A DNA stretch of 64,000 bases from Emiliania huxleyi CCMP1516 (GCF_000372725.1 NW_005200507.1:1-64000), one strand, 5' to 3'; shown: positions 1 to 12,223, numbered from the stretch's first letter. Numbers and translations: made by a program. Notes: generated by a model from the letters alone, not told the origin.

Positions 1-408
1 GCGATCGTCGTGTCCGTGACGTTGGCGCTATTCTTGCCCCACATAGCACACGCACTGCACTTGCTCAGCCGCAGGGCGGCGCTCGCCAAAAGCAAGAATT
101 CGCCGCGGAACGATTGTCGGAGGGCTTCGCTTGCCGTCAAGCCCAGCACAAGAACTCACCGTCGATGTTAGAGTTTTGCGTGCGGAGCTCTGTAAATTCA
201 TCTCTCCTCTACATCCAAACGTGTAGTACTCGACTGATGCGGTCATACGCCGATGGGAAGACTCCGTACACGAGTCTTTCACTGCCCATCCACGGGCTGC
301 AACACACTGATTCTGTGGCGTCACCCTGTTGACCTTGCTGAGCACGCCCAGGACTTTGGGATGGCTGTGGCGCGGCCTAGAGAGAATTCAAATTTGCTGA
401 GCATCTCT

Positions 409-1454
409 CTCACACCCTGTGCACGAGAAGTACTCCTTCTTCACCCGTCGCCAGTTGAGCTGCATCTGTGACGTCGCCTCGCCAGCGCACACGCCCGTGG
501 CCTTTGTCAACACGAGCTTGCGCACCTTGTGCACCTGAGAGTGCGACGGCACGCGTCGTTAGAGCGGCTCACAAACACCACGCATCCCGTCGCTGCGTCG
601 CGCGCTCACCACATCACGCACGCGCAGCGGGTTCTCCTTCTTCCATCGCACGGTGCGCTCATCGTGCCGCGTCTTCGCCATCATGCCGATGCGTGCCGCC
701 GAGCTCTGCATGATGGCCAACGCCGAATGCGTAATGAGGTCCTCGTGCACGCTCTCGATGCTCTCCTGCTCGCCGATGAAGAGGTCCTGCAGCTGGAAGA
801 TTTCCGTGCGGTACACGTGCTGCCGCTTGTACACCTCCTCGGTCTGCGCCACAAGCTGCTCTGCGCGCTCCTCGTCCTCCATGGTCGCAGCTGGCGCGGA
901 CGCGGACGCGTACATGGCTTTGTACGCCCGGAAGATCGTCGACCAGTACTCACGCCGCGCTGCCACGCTCAGCTCGCCGAACGCGGGGTACTTTGTCTGC
1001 CAAAGGTTGTTGGCCATCTCAGCGACGTAGTTGCGAACCGCATGTTCTGCACGCCCTTGCGCCGCACCCCGCGCTGCGCGAGACACATGCGCTGCCGCTC
1101 GCGCGACATCTTCGACATGTACTTGACCCCCTGCACCTCGCTCGGATACCTGTCAATCACCTCGCCGCCCAGCTCGACGAACCTATCCCACGACCGCTCA
1201 GCCGTCTCGAGGTGCTCAAGCGTCGCCTGCACGAGGCCATTGCCTTGCTGCATCGCTCGCGCTACCTCCTCCTCGACAGCCTTATCCTCGCTCGAAGCTT
1301 CCGCTACCTTTGCACGGGCAATCTGCACGGCTTGCCCTCGCCGGCCCGACGCCGCAGCACCACACTGCGCACGCTTCTGTCGCGCGCTCGCCTCGCTTTT
1401 GCTGCCCACGACGCCACCCTTCACGCGGCGTCCGCCGCGGTGGGCACCCTCCAT
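409..1454 (-). pseudogene. Frameshifted unknown ORF (possible mobile-element remnant)
   Basis: Two overlapping reverse-strand reading frames look like one protein broken by a frameshift. The upstream frame (about 1454-1050) gives a charged, probably helical segment with AKVAEASSEDKAVEEEVARA and ends near KYMSKMSRERQRMC. The downstream frame (about 1060-562) continues with NYVAEMANNLWQTKYPAFGE and RREYWSTIFRAYKAMY. The switch falls near 1045-1060. The downstream frame then meets an in-frame TAA at 559-561. Beyond it the same frame stays open with coding-like codons (KVRKLVLTKATGVC, then YFSCTGCERD) to a stop near 409. I do not recognise the family. The GC-rich third positions say this was coding; the frameshift and stop suggest decay, an unrecognised intron, or assembly error. 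Confidence 0.35.
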
Positions 1455-1873
1455 GTGAATCGCCAGTCCTCAATCCCCTTGCTTGCCCCCGCGTACGTCC
1501 CGTGACATAAAGGCCCATATGTGTGTGACATTTTGCAACTGGTACTGTGACATGTCAATCGCAAATGAGACCCGAATGGGACCGGAACGAATATTGGGAC
1601 CCGGGTCCCACTGGGACCCAGGCGCTCTCCTGCCGCTGGCGTGCTCCGCCGACCCCGACCGTCGGCGCTGCACGTGAGGCATAGCTACCCCAACGCCCTG
1701 CGAGCTTCCCCGCGCGCCCTCGGCGCCTCGGCGACCCCCCTCGCGAACCCTGTATTGTTACTTTTTTTTAACAGTAACCGAAGAAGAAACGCGCCTGGCA
1801 GGCCAGCAGTTCGCGCCGCCAATCGCAGCTCCCCGTCGAGAGCGTGCCGAGGCCGGAGCTAACCAAGTCGGAT
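1455..1873. other. Spacer 5' of the CHD gene
   Basis: No gene seen. It contains GGGACC(C)-rich near-palindromic sequence at about 1575-1622 (a GGGACCC/GGGTCCC cluster) and an AT-rich T-run near 1760-1772, about 100 bp before the chosen CHD start. It may hold the promoter; no defined element could be identified. Confidence 0.4.
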
Positions 1874-4800
1874 ATGGCCTCGGTGGCGAGCGCTCGGGAC
1901 TTCACGCCCGCGGAGATCGACGCGGCCGGAGGCACGCTGCGGCTGCGCGTCGACGCCGACAACGAGAGCGCCGTGCTGGTCCAGACTCGAGTAGTCACGA
2001 CGACGGGCGACGACACTCGGTGCAGCGGTTGCGGCCTGGGATGGTGGGTTGCAGGCAATGAGATGCTGCTTTGCGATGGCCCGGGCTGCGTCGCGCAGTG
2101 GCACATGGCGTGCTGCGATCCTCCTCTGACGGAGGTGCCACCTCGCCCTTCGTGCACTGTTCGCTGATCGCGGCAGTCACTCCCTGCAATCACTCCCGTT
2201 CCTTTCCCCTGCAATCACTCCCGGTCCTTGCAATCACTCCCGTTCCTTTCCCCCCCGGTCCATCTCGACCGCTGATAGGTGCCCGACGGCGACTTCTACT
2301 GCCCTTCGTGCACCGCGGGGAACCAGCTTCGCCAGGAGGACTGCGGCGCGTGCGTGGCGTGTCTCGACAAGCCAAAGTTCGGCGGCAAGGGCGTGAGAAA
2401 GGCCCGCTGCATGCACAAACCAAAGGTGCAGCAGCGCCCGGGCGGCCGCAAGGGTGAGGGAGGCGCCGCAAAGCGGCCGCCGTCGAGCGAGGACGCTGCT
2501 GCGCGCCCAAAGCCGCCCAAGGCGGCGCGCAAGGAGCCGCCGAGGCCGCCACCCTCCCAGGCCGAGGAGGAGGCCAACTCGATCGAGAAGGTGCTCGACG
2601 CCCGCCCGCGCCGCTCCGCCGCCGCCGCCGCCTCTGTCGCCGCTGGCCCCTCCTCGCCGCGCTCCATCCTGCGCGCGGCGACGGCGGGCGGCGGCGCGGG
2701 CGGCGGCGGGAGCGGGCGGCGCGGAGAGGAGGAGTACCTGTGCAAGGTGCGCGGCCTGGCCCACGTGCACGCGCGCTGGATGGTCCCCGCGGACATCCGC
2801 GCCGACGGGCGCCTCTCTCTGCGCGCGCTGCAGCACTTTCTCTCGCGGCGCGACGCCGGCGCAGAGAGCGGCTTCAGCGAGACTTGGACGGCGGTCGAGC
2901 GGGTGCTCGCCGCGCGCGAACCCGGCGCCGAGCCCATCCCGCCGCCCGCGCCCGGCTCCGCCGCCGCCTTTGCAAGCGCGTCCACCGGCCCAGTCGAGAC
3001 TGCTGGCTCTGCCGCCGCCCCGACCGACACCGCGACCGCCGCCGCCGCCGCCGCCGCAACCGCCGCCCCGACGATGCTATACCTCGTAAAGTGGGAGGGC
3101 CTTGGCTACGACGGCTGCACGTGGGAGCGGCCGGAGACCGCGGGCGCGGCGGCCATCGCCGCCTTCGAGGCGCGCAAGGCGCTGCTCGCCGCGCCCGCCA
3201 CCGCGCCCGCCGCCGGCGACAGCGAGGCGGGCTTGCGCGCCTCGCTGCCGCCGCTCGGGAGCGGTGAGTCCGCGCGCCGGCTGCGCGACTACCAGGAGGA
3301 GGGGCTCCGCTGGATGCGCGTCAACCACGCGCAGGGCCGCTCGGTCCTGCTCGGCGACGAGATGGGGCTCGGCAAGACCGCGCAGGCCGTGAGCATGCTG
3401 CGCGCCCTTTCAGAGCTGCACGGCGAGCCGCCACACGCCTCCTCCTCGCGGCGGCGCCGCGCCCCACGGATGCAGCTGTGAGTAGGCGAGACGCACGGCC
3501 CCTTCCTCATCGTCGCGCCGCTCTCGACGCTGCCGCACTGGAAGCGCGAGGTGGCGGCGTGGGCCCGGCTGCACGCAGTCCTCTTCCACGGCAACAAGGC
3601 GGCTCGCGACGCGCTCGTCCGCTTCGAGTGGGCGGTGCCGCCGCCGGGCTGCCGCTGGCCGTCGCACGAGCCGACCGGCAAGCAAGGCGCGCCGCTCGGC
3701 TGGTGCGGCACGCCGCGCTTCGACGTGTGCATCACGTCGTACGAGATGCTCGTCGCGTGCGCCGAGATCTTCCGCTCCGTCGAGCGCTGGGCGTACGTCG
3801 TGGTGGACGAGGCTCCCCTCCGGAGGGCGCCGAGGCTCGCCCACGGCACGCGGCGAGGAGCGGGCTCACGCCCCGTAGGCGCACCGGCTGAAGAACCGGG
3901 GCTCGCGCGCGAGCGAGGCCCTCCGCTCGCTCTGCGCGCCGCACAAGCTGCTGCTCACCGGCACGCCGCTGCAGAACCACGTCGGCGAGCTGTGGGCGAT
4001 GCTCAACGTGCTCGACCCGGCCCGCTTCGACGACGCCGACCGCTTCCTCGCCTCGTACGGCGACCTGCAGTCGGCCGAGCAGGTACGCGCGCTGACGGAG
4101 CTGCTGCGGCCGTACCTGCTGCGCCGGACAAAGCGCGACGTCGACCTCGGCCTCGTCCCGATGGAGGAGACGCTGCTCCACGTCGAGATCACCGCCTACC
4201 AAAAGACGTGCTACCGCGCGATCCTCGAGCAGAACCGGTCGCTCCTGCTGCGCGGCGCGGACGCGCGGACCGGCCCCTCCTTCCTCAACATGCACATGCA
4301 GCTCCGGCACGTCTGCAACCACCCCTTTCTGCTGCGCGGCGTCGTGCAGGCCGAGGGGCTCGAGGCCGCCAGCGACGCCGAGTACGCCGAGCGCCTCGTC
4401 GCGGCGTCCGGCAAGTTGGCGCGTACCCTCCCCCGCCCTCCCGCCTCTGCGCGGCGCCCCACCCCGCTCCCTCGCCCAGACCCGGACCCCCTCGCGCCTC
4501 CCGGCAGCGGCACGCCCTCTTTCGCCGACTCGAGCCCGCGCCCCTCCCTCCTCGAGTCTCGCCCCTCGCCCTCTTCGCCGCAGGTGCTTCTCGACAAGCT
4601 CCTGCCCTCGCTGCGCGCGCAAGGCCACCGCGTGCTCCTCTTCTCGCAGTTTCGGATGCTGCTCGACTTGCTCGAGGTGCCCCGCGCGCCCCCGCCGACG
4701 GCGCGGCTGCACCCGCGCCGCGCCACCCCTGACCGCTCCTTTGCTGCGCCCGGCCCAGGACTACGTCGCGCACCGCGGCTTCAGCCACGAGCGGCTCGAC

Positions 4801-7800
4801 GGCGGCGTGACCGGCGAGCGCAGGCAGGCGGCCATCGACCGCTTTTGCGCGCCCGGCTCAAACACCTTCCTCTTCCTCCTCGGCACCAAGGCGGGCGGCG
4901 TCGGCATCAACCTGACCGCCGCCGACACGGTGATCCTCTTCGACCCCGACTGGAACCCGCAGAACGACGTGCAGGCGCAGGCGCGCTGCCACCGGATCGG
5001 CCAGACCAAGCCGGTGCGGGTCTACCGGCTCGTGACGCGAGACACATACGAGGACCAGCTCTACCGCTCCGCCAACAAGAAGCTGGGGCTCGAGCAGGCC
5101 ATCATCGGCCGCGCAAACTACCATGCCGAGCAAGGCGGCGACGAGGCGGCAGCCAGCGCGCCGGGAGGCAAGCTCGATGCGACAGAGATCGAGGCGCTGC
5201 TCAAGCACGGCGCTCAGCGGCTCTTCTCGGAGGAGCACGACGAGAAGATTGCCAGCTTCAACGCCGCCTCTATCGAGTCCATCCTGCAGACGCACGCAAC
5301 CACCACCACCACCGCTGACGCCGACCACAGAAATGGCGGCGGCGGCGGCGGCGGAGAGGCCTCCGTCTTTGCGAGCGCCACCTTCGTGGCGCACGACGGC
5401 GACGCCGCCCTCGACCTGCACGACCCGCACTTCTGGTCCAAGGTGCTCGGCGAGGACGCTGAGGCGGACCTCGGCGGCGAGGACGACGAGTTTGCGGACG
5501 AGGAGGACACCTACCGCATGACGGAGAGCGGCGGCGTGTCGCGGTACTCGCGGCGGGCGGCTGGGCCCCCGCGGAGGCTCTCGGCGAATGTGCTGCCTCC
5601 GCCGCCCGAGGAGGACGCGTCCAAGGCGGCGCAGGCAGGCCCTCCGTGGACCAAGGCGCAGCTGTCGGCGGTGCTCAGCGGGCTGCACACGCTGGGGTAT
5701 GGCCGCCCCGCCGAGCTGCGCGCTGCAGCGAGCGCGACGCTCGGCGGCCGCGACGATGCAGAGGTGGCCGCCGTTGTTGACGTGGCCGTGATGGTAGCGT
5801 TGGCGTGCGTGCGCGAGCAGGCGTGGACGAGCGCCCCGTCGCCGCGCCAAGCTCCAGCTGACGTCGCCCCCCCGCCACCCCCTGTCCTTGCCCACAGGCG
5901 GAGCAGGACGGCGCCTTCGACGCCGAGGGCGCCGCCGCCGAGTGGGAGGCCTCGCGGCACCGGCTGTGGCACTTTCTGCAGCGCGGAGCGCCGCCTGCAG
6001 CGGGTGCCACGCCCGCGCCCCCCCCCGAGCCTGCAATGCGCGTCCCCACCTCTCTCGAGGGCTGGTTCTCCACCCGCATCGCCTCGCGGGCAGCGAACCT
6101 GCTCGCCGCCCTGCTCGACCTGCGCCGGCTGCGCACCGCGATCGAGGCGGCCGGGGTGGGGGGAGTGCCGGCAGCCGAAGGTGGTGGAGTAGAGGTGGGC
6201 GCCTTCCACGCGCCCGTGCTCCCGGCGCGGCTCCAGAAGCCAGCGATCCTCGGTCCGGTGGTGCCTGGCGCGGCTGGTGCCGACGTGGCCGACGAGGCTG
6301 CCGATGGCGCGGACGCCGCCGCGCCGACACTGGCCGACGAGGCCGCCGACGGCGCGGCGGCGGCGCGCATCTGGGGCGAGGCGGAGGATACGGACCTCTT
6401 GCTGGGTGTGCATGCGCATGGCATCGGATCGTGGGGAGCCATGCTCGCCGACGGCTCGTTGCGGTCGCTCCACGGCCTGACGCTGCTCAGCGAAGGCGGA
6501 CGCGAGGCGGGAGGCGAGGCGGGCTCCTTGGGCGCCACTTCAAGCGGCGGCCCAGAGGCGGCGCACGACAGCTCCTCGGCCGGAGCCGTCGAGCCGCGCC
6601 AGCTGCGCAACCGCCTCCGCCATCTTCTGGCCGCGCTGCCGGTCCTCGCGGCGGCAGCCACTGCAGAGGGCGACAGCCCGTCGCAGCGCGAAAACGCCAG
6701 CCCGCACGGCGCAGGGGAGGGCGGTGAGGATGCGCCGTGCGCGCTCCAGCGCGCCGGCGCCGCCACCGCGGCGGAGAGGTTCGTGCTGAGCCTGTACCCC
6801 GCCGGCTGCGAGCGGCCAGCGCCAGCCAAGGTCGGCATGAGCGGCGGCGGCGGTGGCGGAGGCGGCGGCGGAGGCGGCGGCGGTCGGCGAGACTCGGCCG
6901 GAGCGGCAGGTCGGAGGGCGGAGCGCGAGGCGCGAGCGGCTGAGAAGGCGGCCGAGCGAGCCGAGAAGGCGGCTGCGAGGGAGGAGGAGGCGCGGCGGCG
7001 CGCGGCCGAGCGCGAGGCGCGCGAGGCGGCGCGGGTGCGCTCGGTGGTGACAACGGTGCTGTCCGAGCTTTGCCAGCGCGCCGCTGTCCGCCACGTGCGC
7101 GCCGAGGAGGCGGTGCGGCGCGAGGCGGCGCGCGCTGCGGAGCAGGTGGAGAAAGCCGCGGCCGCCGCAGCGAAGCGAGCGGCAGCCGAGGAGCGCGCGC
7201 GGCGGATTGAGGCCGAGAAGGAGGAGGCACGGGTGAAGAGGCAGCAGGAGAAGGAGGCGCGCGAGGCGGAGCGGACGCGCGAGGCAGCTCTCAAGCACAT
7301 GCGGGGCGTCAAGGCGGCGGCCGAGCGGCGGGCAGTGTACGTTGACCTGCGCGTCGCCCAGAGCGAGGACGGGCAGTTCGTGCCTCGCCTCTCGTTCCGC
7401 TTCCCGGACGCGCCGACGGTGGTCGCGACCAAGCTGCGCGACGGCATGGTGAGGGAGCCACCCCACCCGCGCGCTGCTCTCGGCGCTCGCTCCTCGCCCA
7501 CCCCCGTCCCTCCCCGCCGCAGGACCGGCTCATGGCAGAGTACGACTACCGCGGCGACGGCGTCAAGTTCAGCAAGAACCACAGGTGGTGCCAGCTCATG
7601 GACGGCATCGTCCTCGAGCTGCAGACCTCGATCGGGGAGGCGTACGCCGTGCGCGCCTCTGTCGGATGCGGCGGGTGGGCGCGCGTCCCCTGGATTGCCG
7701 TCGCGGCGCCGCAGCAGTCGACGCAGCACGGGCTCTACTTGCAGCTCCTCTTCGCGGCGGACATGTCGGCCGCGCACTTGTGCCTCGGCCAGGGCACGTC

Positions 7801-8914
7801 GAAGCTCAAGGCGGCCCTCGGCCAGCTCGCCGCTGGCGCGCACCTGGCCGAGGTGGGCCGGTACGTGCGTCGGCGCTGCGCCGAGCTCGAGCTGCTGGCC
7901 GACGGCGGCTTCGACTTGAGCGGCGAGATTGACCTGCGCGCGGGAAAGACAGGCCTCGCCGCCGACTACGCCAAGGGGAGTATCGTCAGCCTGCGGCTCG
8001 GCGCCGGAGAGCTGCCGCCCGAGGCCGAGCTCCACGCATCGCTGCACGCGCTGCTTCGCGCCTATGACGTGAGTGCCGCACGCGCTCTCCCTCCATTGCG
8101 CACACCGGCCGTGCTGATGACCCGGCGCGCGCGTGGTCAGGTGATTCTCGCCGACGAGGGCTACTTGACGCTCACGCAGCCAGTGAATGAGCAGCTGGCG
8201 AGCAGCAAGCCCGACGGGCGCAAGTCCATGGGCGGCGGCGCCGGCGCCAAGCGGCCACGCAAGAGCTTTGGCGGCGACGGCGAGTACGAGGAGCCCTCCT
8301 ACACGCCGTCGGGGTCGTCCTCTCGCCCGCACTCGAAGCGGCCTCGCGTCGCCGTCTCTCACGGAGAGTCGGACGGCGGCTCGGGCGACGAGTCGGACGA
8401 GGAGGCGGGCGGCGACGAGGCGAGAGCTGGCGGGGCGGCCGAGACGGCAAGCGCTGCGGCCGCCCCTCCGCAGCCGGGCGCTCCGCGGCGGGTGCGGCCA
8501 CCGCTGGACTCGTTCATCGAGGTGCTGGTGAATGGAGAGGACGCACCGGCGGGCTGCGAGGTGGACGAGCGCGGCGAGGCGTGGGTCCTCTTCCAGGTCT
8601 CCTGGCTGCCGCCTGGACGCTCTCCTTCGTTCAACGCCATCAACCCGCGCGAGCTGACGTGGCTCGACACGCTGCACACCACCGAAGAGGGCGCGGGGTG
8701 GCGCCGGCTGAGCCGTCCCCCCCCGCCGGATCGCGGCATCGCGCTCTTTGCGCGGCTCGCGACGCGGCTGCCGCCCAGCAAGGCCGACACCCGCCGGCTC
8801 GTCAGCCTCGGCTTCGAACCGCCCTACGACCTGGACAAGGTTGCACTCCGCCTCTTTGCTGACGACAGCGCGCTGCTGGCAGAGGCGCGGAGGCTGGTGG
8901 AGTCGCTCGAGTGA
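1874..8914 (+). CDS. CHD-type chromatin remodeller with PHD, CXXC-like, chromo, SNF2, SANT and McrB-N-like domains
   Basis: Nuclear ATP-dependent nucleosome remodeller. Exons: 1874-2134, 2279-3422, 3486-3811, 3879-4418, 4584-4676, 4759-5820, 5898-7448, 7523-8068, 8141-8914. They sum to 6297 nt (2098 residues), in frame. Order: PHD finger, about 50-98 (CSGCGLGWW...FYCPSC), split by intron 1; CXXC-like finger, about 102-130 (CGACVACLDKPKFGGKG); chromodomain-like segments near 238-285 and 352-395 (LYLVKWEGLGYDGCTWE); SNF2 ATPase, about 420-910, with GDEMGLGKT, VVVDEAHRLKN, LLLTGTPLQN and CHRIGQTKPVRVYRL; SANT-like segment near 1305 (EDTDLLLGVHAHGIGSWG); long Ala/Glu/Arg coiled coil near 1480-1640; DUF3578-like domain near 1665-1850 (ARVPWIAV...HGLYLQLLF...LCLGQGTSKL). 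The first in-frame ATG was used. Introns 3423-3485, 3812-3878, 4419-4583 and 5821-5897 use GC donors. The ATPase assignment is firm; the CXXC and DUF3578 calls rest on motif resemblance. Confidence 0.9.
2135..2278 (+). repeat. Minisatellite intron 1 of the CHD gene
   Basis: The intron carries three near-copies of a unit like GCAATCACTCCCGTTCCTTT between about 2175 and 2262. The heptamer AGGTGCC spans both the donor (AG|GTGCCA) and the acceptor-exon junction (AG|GTGCCC). It interrupts the PHD finger coding sequence. Confidence 0.7.
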
Positions 8915-9503
8915 GCTCGTCGGCCGGAGAGCGATACCGCCTCGTGCTCTTCCTCTGCTGAAAGGGCGGGGCTGCTGTCTGCTCCGCGCGCTGTGGCCGC
9001 GACGTGCCGGGTACCGCCTTGGAGGAACTCAAGCTGGACTCTGCTCTCTCGACTCTCGGAGGTCTCTGTGCGGTCTGGACTCCCCACAACACTCCACGAG
9101 ACTCCCCACACTCGCAAGTCTCGATCTCTCATGTCAAAGCAACAAGGCCCCCAGAGGCGTCTTTTTCTCGGTGACAGTACTACTCAAGGAATAGTGAACG
9201 TGTTCCTCCGTCCTCCATGCTTGGAGGTGTGTAACACTGACTTAAAGCCGTACACCGCATCAACGATCAAGAAAAAGGGGGGGTATATAGTATTCACAAT
9301 ACAAGCGTTGATTACACGGATCAAGCGGTGTAATGATGGTGTTTTTTTCTGAATGGACAGCGGCACAGGGTGCTCGTGCGCGCGAGCCGCGAGCGAGCCT
9401 GCAGGTTCGTCGAGGAGCGACTCTCACCGGACACCGCCGTCACATGTGCGGGAAAGCTTTTAATAAAATGATATACCGAGCCCACGTGAAAACGATGTCG
9501 CTA
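8915..9503. other. Convergent spacer between the CHD and UVRAG-like genes
   Basis: This separates two genes that converge from either side. It becomes AT-richer at 9130-9500, with AATAAA-like strings (AATAAAATGA near 9462) that may serve 3'-end formation. No coding signal seen. Confidence 0.4.
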
Positions 9504-11664
9504 TTAATCCACATGAAAGACTGGCACAGAACTCGTCGAATGATCAGAGATATAGGAGGCTGCGGTTGGAGGACTGCCGTTTGCAGCGGGGTGTGGTGGC
9601 GGCGGCTCCACCTGTGGCAGCTGCGGGTTCGGCGGCGGCGGCGGGTTCGGCGGGTTCGGCGGGTTCGGCGGGTTCGGCGGGTTCGGCGGCGGCGGCGGCG
9701 GAGCCAGTGGCAGCGGATGTGTGGTTATGGTTGCCTTAGACGACGGCGCTGGCGAGCCTGCCTCAGGGGCGGTGGATGTCGGCGTCTTTGGAGGCGTCGC
9801 GGCCTTTCCCTCTGAACTGGCGACGCGGGCGAAAAAGGCGGCGAGCAAATCTAGCAGCATGCCGCCGGCCGAAAGGGAGCTGCGCGGCGCGGCGGCGACC
9901 GGCACACCTGCGCGGGATGTCGGCGTGCCGCTCTCTGCGGTGGGCGGCGCCGGGTCCAGCTGCGCCTCGAGCTGCGGCAACAGCTGCTCCGCCGCGGTGA
10001 GCAGCAGCTTTGCGCCCGCGGCTGCGTCGGCGCCGCGGCCGAAGAGAGGCAGCAGCTTCGGCGCCCCGCGGCCAGGAGAGGCGTCGGCATCGGGCGGCTG
10101 CACGCCCACGGCGGAGCGCGAGCTGCGCAAGTGCAGCGTGCAGGAGAGGCGGACCTCGCCGATCGACGCCATGCTGCGGACCAGCAGCGCCGCCAACCCC
10201 AACGCCGCGCTCGCCTCCTCGTCGTCGGGCGGCGGCCTGCCTCCGCCGCCGCCGCCGCCGAGGCGCAGCCCGCAAAGGGAAGGGGAGGTCGGCAGCGGCA
10301 CGGGCAGCCGGGCGGCGGCAGGCCCTGCTCTCGCGGCGGGCGCGCCGGACGGGAAGACGGGGAGCAGCTTGCCGAGCGACAGCAGCACCTCGCGCAGCAT
10401 CGCGGCGCGGCGGGCGCAGAGCGGAGCGGCGGAGCTGGACGGGCCAACCGCCAACGCCGCGTCAGACGCAGCTGCACGCGCGGCCAGCCCGACCAGTTCG
10501 GCTGCGCCCGCCTCCACCTCCGCCGCCGCCGCCGCGACAGCAGCGCGCTGCCGCTCGCACTCCCGCTCCTCGCGCCCCACCTCGTCGCGGAGCGCGGCGA
10601 GCGCCGCCTGGCGCCGCCGAGCCTCGGCCCCCCTCGCACCGCGCTGAGCGCGGCCCTGCAGCGCATCACGCAGCCGCTCGGCCGCCAGGGCGTTGTCCGC
10701 CTCCGCCTCCGCCGCCGCCGCCGCCGCGGGAAGCGCGGCCGCCGCCCACCGCTCGAGCCGCTCGAGCCAGGCCTGATCGACACCGCCGCCCGGGGCAGCG
10801 GGGTCGCTCGCCGCGCCAGCCGGGCTCTCTTGGGCAGAGTCCCCCGCCGGCCACGCGTGAGGGAGCACAGGCTCCAGCATGCCCGCCGACAGCATTGGTT
10901 TGACGGCGTCGGCGGTGGTGAAGAGGCGGCGCAGGCCGCAGCCCGACTCGAGCTCGACGACCACCTGTCGGCACAAGTGACGCTGGCTCAAGGGACGGAG
11001 GTGCTTGGCACGGGCGTCGAAAGGCCCGAACCGTGCACGGCGGAAGCAGGGCGAGCGAACTGAGTGCCGCCGCCGAGGTGCTGTTGCCGCCTCCGCTTCT
11101 GCTGCCGTTGCCGCCGCCGGCTGCCGCGTCGGCGTCTGCCGTCACGTGCACAAGCGCGGCGAGGCTCAGCTCCATCGACATCAGCGTCGCACAGGGCACG
11201 CCATCGAGCCCGACCGCCTCAAGCACGAGCCGCACCGCACGCAGCGCCAGGACGGACGGTGGCAGCCGGTCTGTGTCGATCTCCCACGTCGGGTTGAGCG
11301 TCGACCGCTCGACGGTCGTCACGTGGAGCGGCACGTCGCAGCGCGGCACGAGCGAAGCGGTGGAGACCCGCGACTCGACGCGCCCGGCTCCCGTCACACG
11401 CAGCGCGAGCGTTGCACGTGCCGGCGGCGCTGGTGGGAGAAGCAGCAGCCGCAGACTGGGCAGCGGCGGTGCGGCGGTGGGCACGCCGCGAATAGAGACG
11501 CTGCGGATGGAGCGCAGCGAGCGAAGCGGCGGCGGCACGAGACGCGCCCCGGGCTGATTCTTGCGCCTCGATCTCATGAGGATCGTGCGGGAAGCGCCGC
11601 CGAGAGCGACAGGCGAAAGTAACTGCGCAAGAAAACCGTGTTTGCGCGTCAAGGGCCAGAGCAT
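9504..11664 (-). CDS. UVRAG: UVRAG/Vps38-like autophagy and endosomal PI3-kinase complex subunit
   Basis: Predicted regulatory subunit of Vps34 PI3-kinase complex II on endosomes, working with Beclin-1/Atg6. Exons 11032-11664 and 9504-10964 are joined over a 67-bp intron with a GT donor, giving 697 residues in frame. The N-terminal part has the UVRAG opening (LRSLRSIRSVSIRG) and a C2-like segment with STLNPTWEIDTDRLPPSV and then LMSMELSLAALVHV. A coiled coil follows (ALRDEVGREERECERQ), then RRAAMLREVLLSLGKLLPVF, matching the R-R-x-L-I-x-E-L pattern of the Atg14/UVRAG family. The C-terminal BARA2-like stretch has ALGLAALLVRSM and LLPLFGRGAD. The tail is low complexity with PPNPPNPPN repeats. 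An alternative ATG is at 11577. The family match is by motif order; the short C2 leaves some doubt. Confidence 0.72.
9625..9702. repeat. GGGTTCGGC tandem repeat coding Pro-Pro-Asn
   Basis: A 9-bp unit (GGGTTCGGC on the plus strand) is repeated about five times with GGC expansions on both sides. On the reverse strand it encodes the PPN repeats in the tail of the UVRAG-like protein. Confidence 0.75.
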
Positions 11665-11752
11665 CCATACCGCGTTGGTGTCCCAGTCGTTGGTCGGACT
11701 GTGTTTCGCCTTCCCATCAATCAATCAGAGCACTTGACATTCCTCTCCTTCG

Positions 11753-11791
11753 TCCTTAAAATCCCTGTGTGGTGGCGGCGTGCCGTCCTCC
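11753..11791 (+). repeat. Dispersed repeat family 1, copy a
   Basis: Contains the 25-bp core beginning GTGGTGGCGGCGTGCCG that also occurs near 19520, 30312 and 32818. It lies about 90 bp upstream of the start of the UVRAG-like gene, on the opposite strand to it. Confidence 0.8.
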
Positions 11792-12223
11792 CAGCTTACA
11801 TCGGCTGCCCGGAGATTCTGACCGAGTGGAAGAAGCCGAAAGGCCGCTCACTCTCGGCGGGACGAACGTCGACAACTTCCTTGGGCTCGCTAAAAAAGCA
11901 CCGAGATACCGAGGCCGGGGCGCACTCGTCGACTTTGACTATTATCTGTCCTCGGGAGGGCGGCGGCGGCCGTGTAGGGGCGGCGGCGCGCTCCTGATGA
12001 CAAATAGTCGCCGCACAGTGCAACACGGCTGCTCACACGCCCAGCCGTGCTCTGGTTCGCCTCTTAGATCGCCTCTGCCACCGAGATACCGAGGCCGAGG
12101 CGCACTCGTCGACTTTGACTATTATCTGGGGGGGCGACCCTCGCGTCTCCACGTCTAGACGGCAGGAGATCAGGAGCCCGACGGCATTCAAAGTGCAAGG
12201 CCCAGCTAGTGCGCGTGGGTGGA
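11792..12223. repeat. Spacer with a 48-bp direct repeat spaced 180 bp
   Basis: The sequence beginning ACCGAGATACCGAGGCCG and ending TTTGACTATTATCTG occurs at about 11900-11948 and 12080-12128, with one difference. No gene seen between them. Confidence 0.75.

Noticed and set aside
5675..8677. 1000-residue reverse-strand ORF under the CHD gene
   Set aside because: Antisense shadow caused by high GC; Arg/Ala/Ser-rich with no domain, while the plus strand gives a consistent nine-exon protein.
10666..11724. UVRAG-like start upstream of 11664
   Set aside because: The frame opens further upstream, but without an ATG before 11664.
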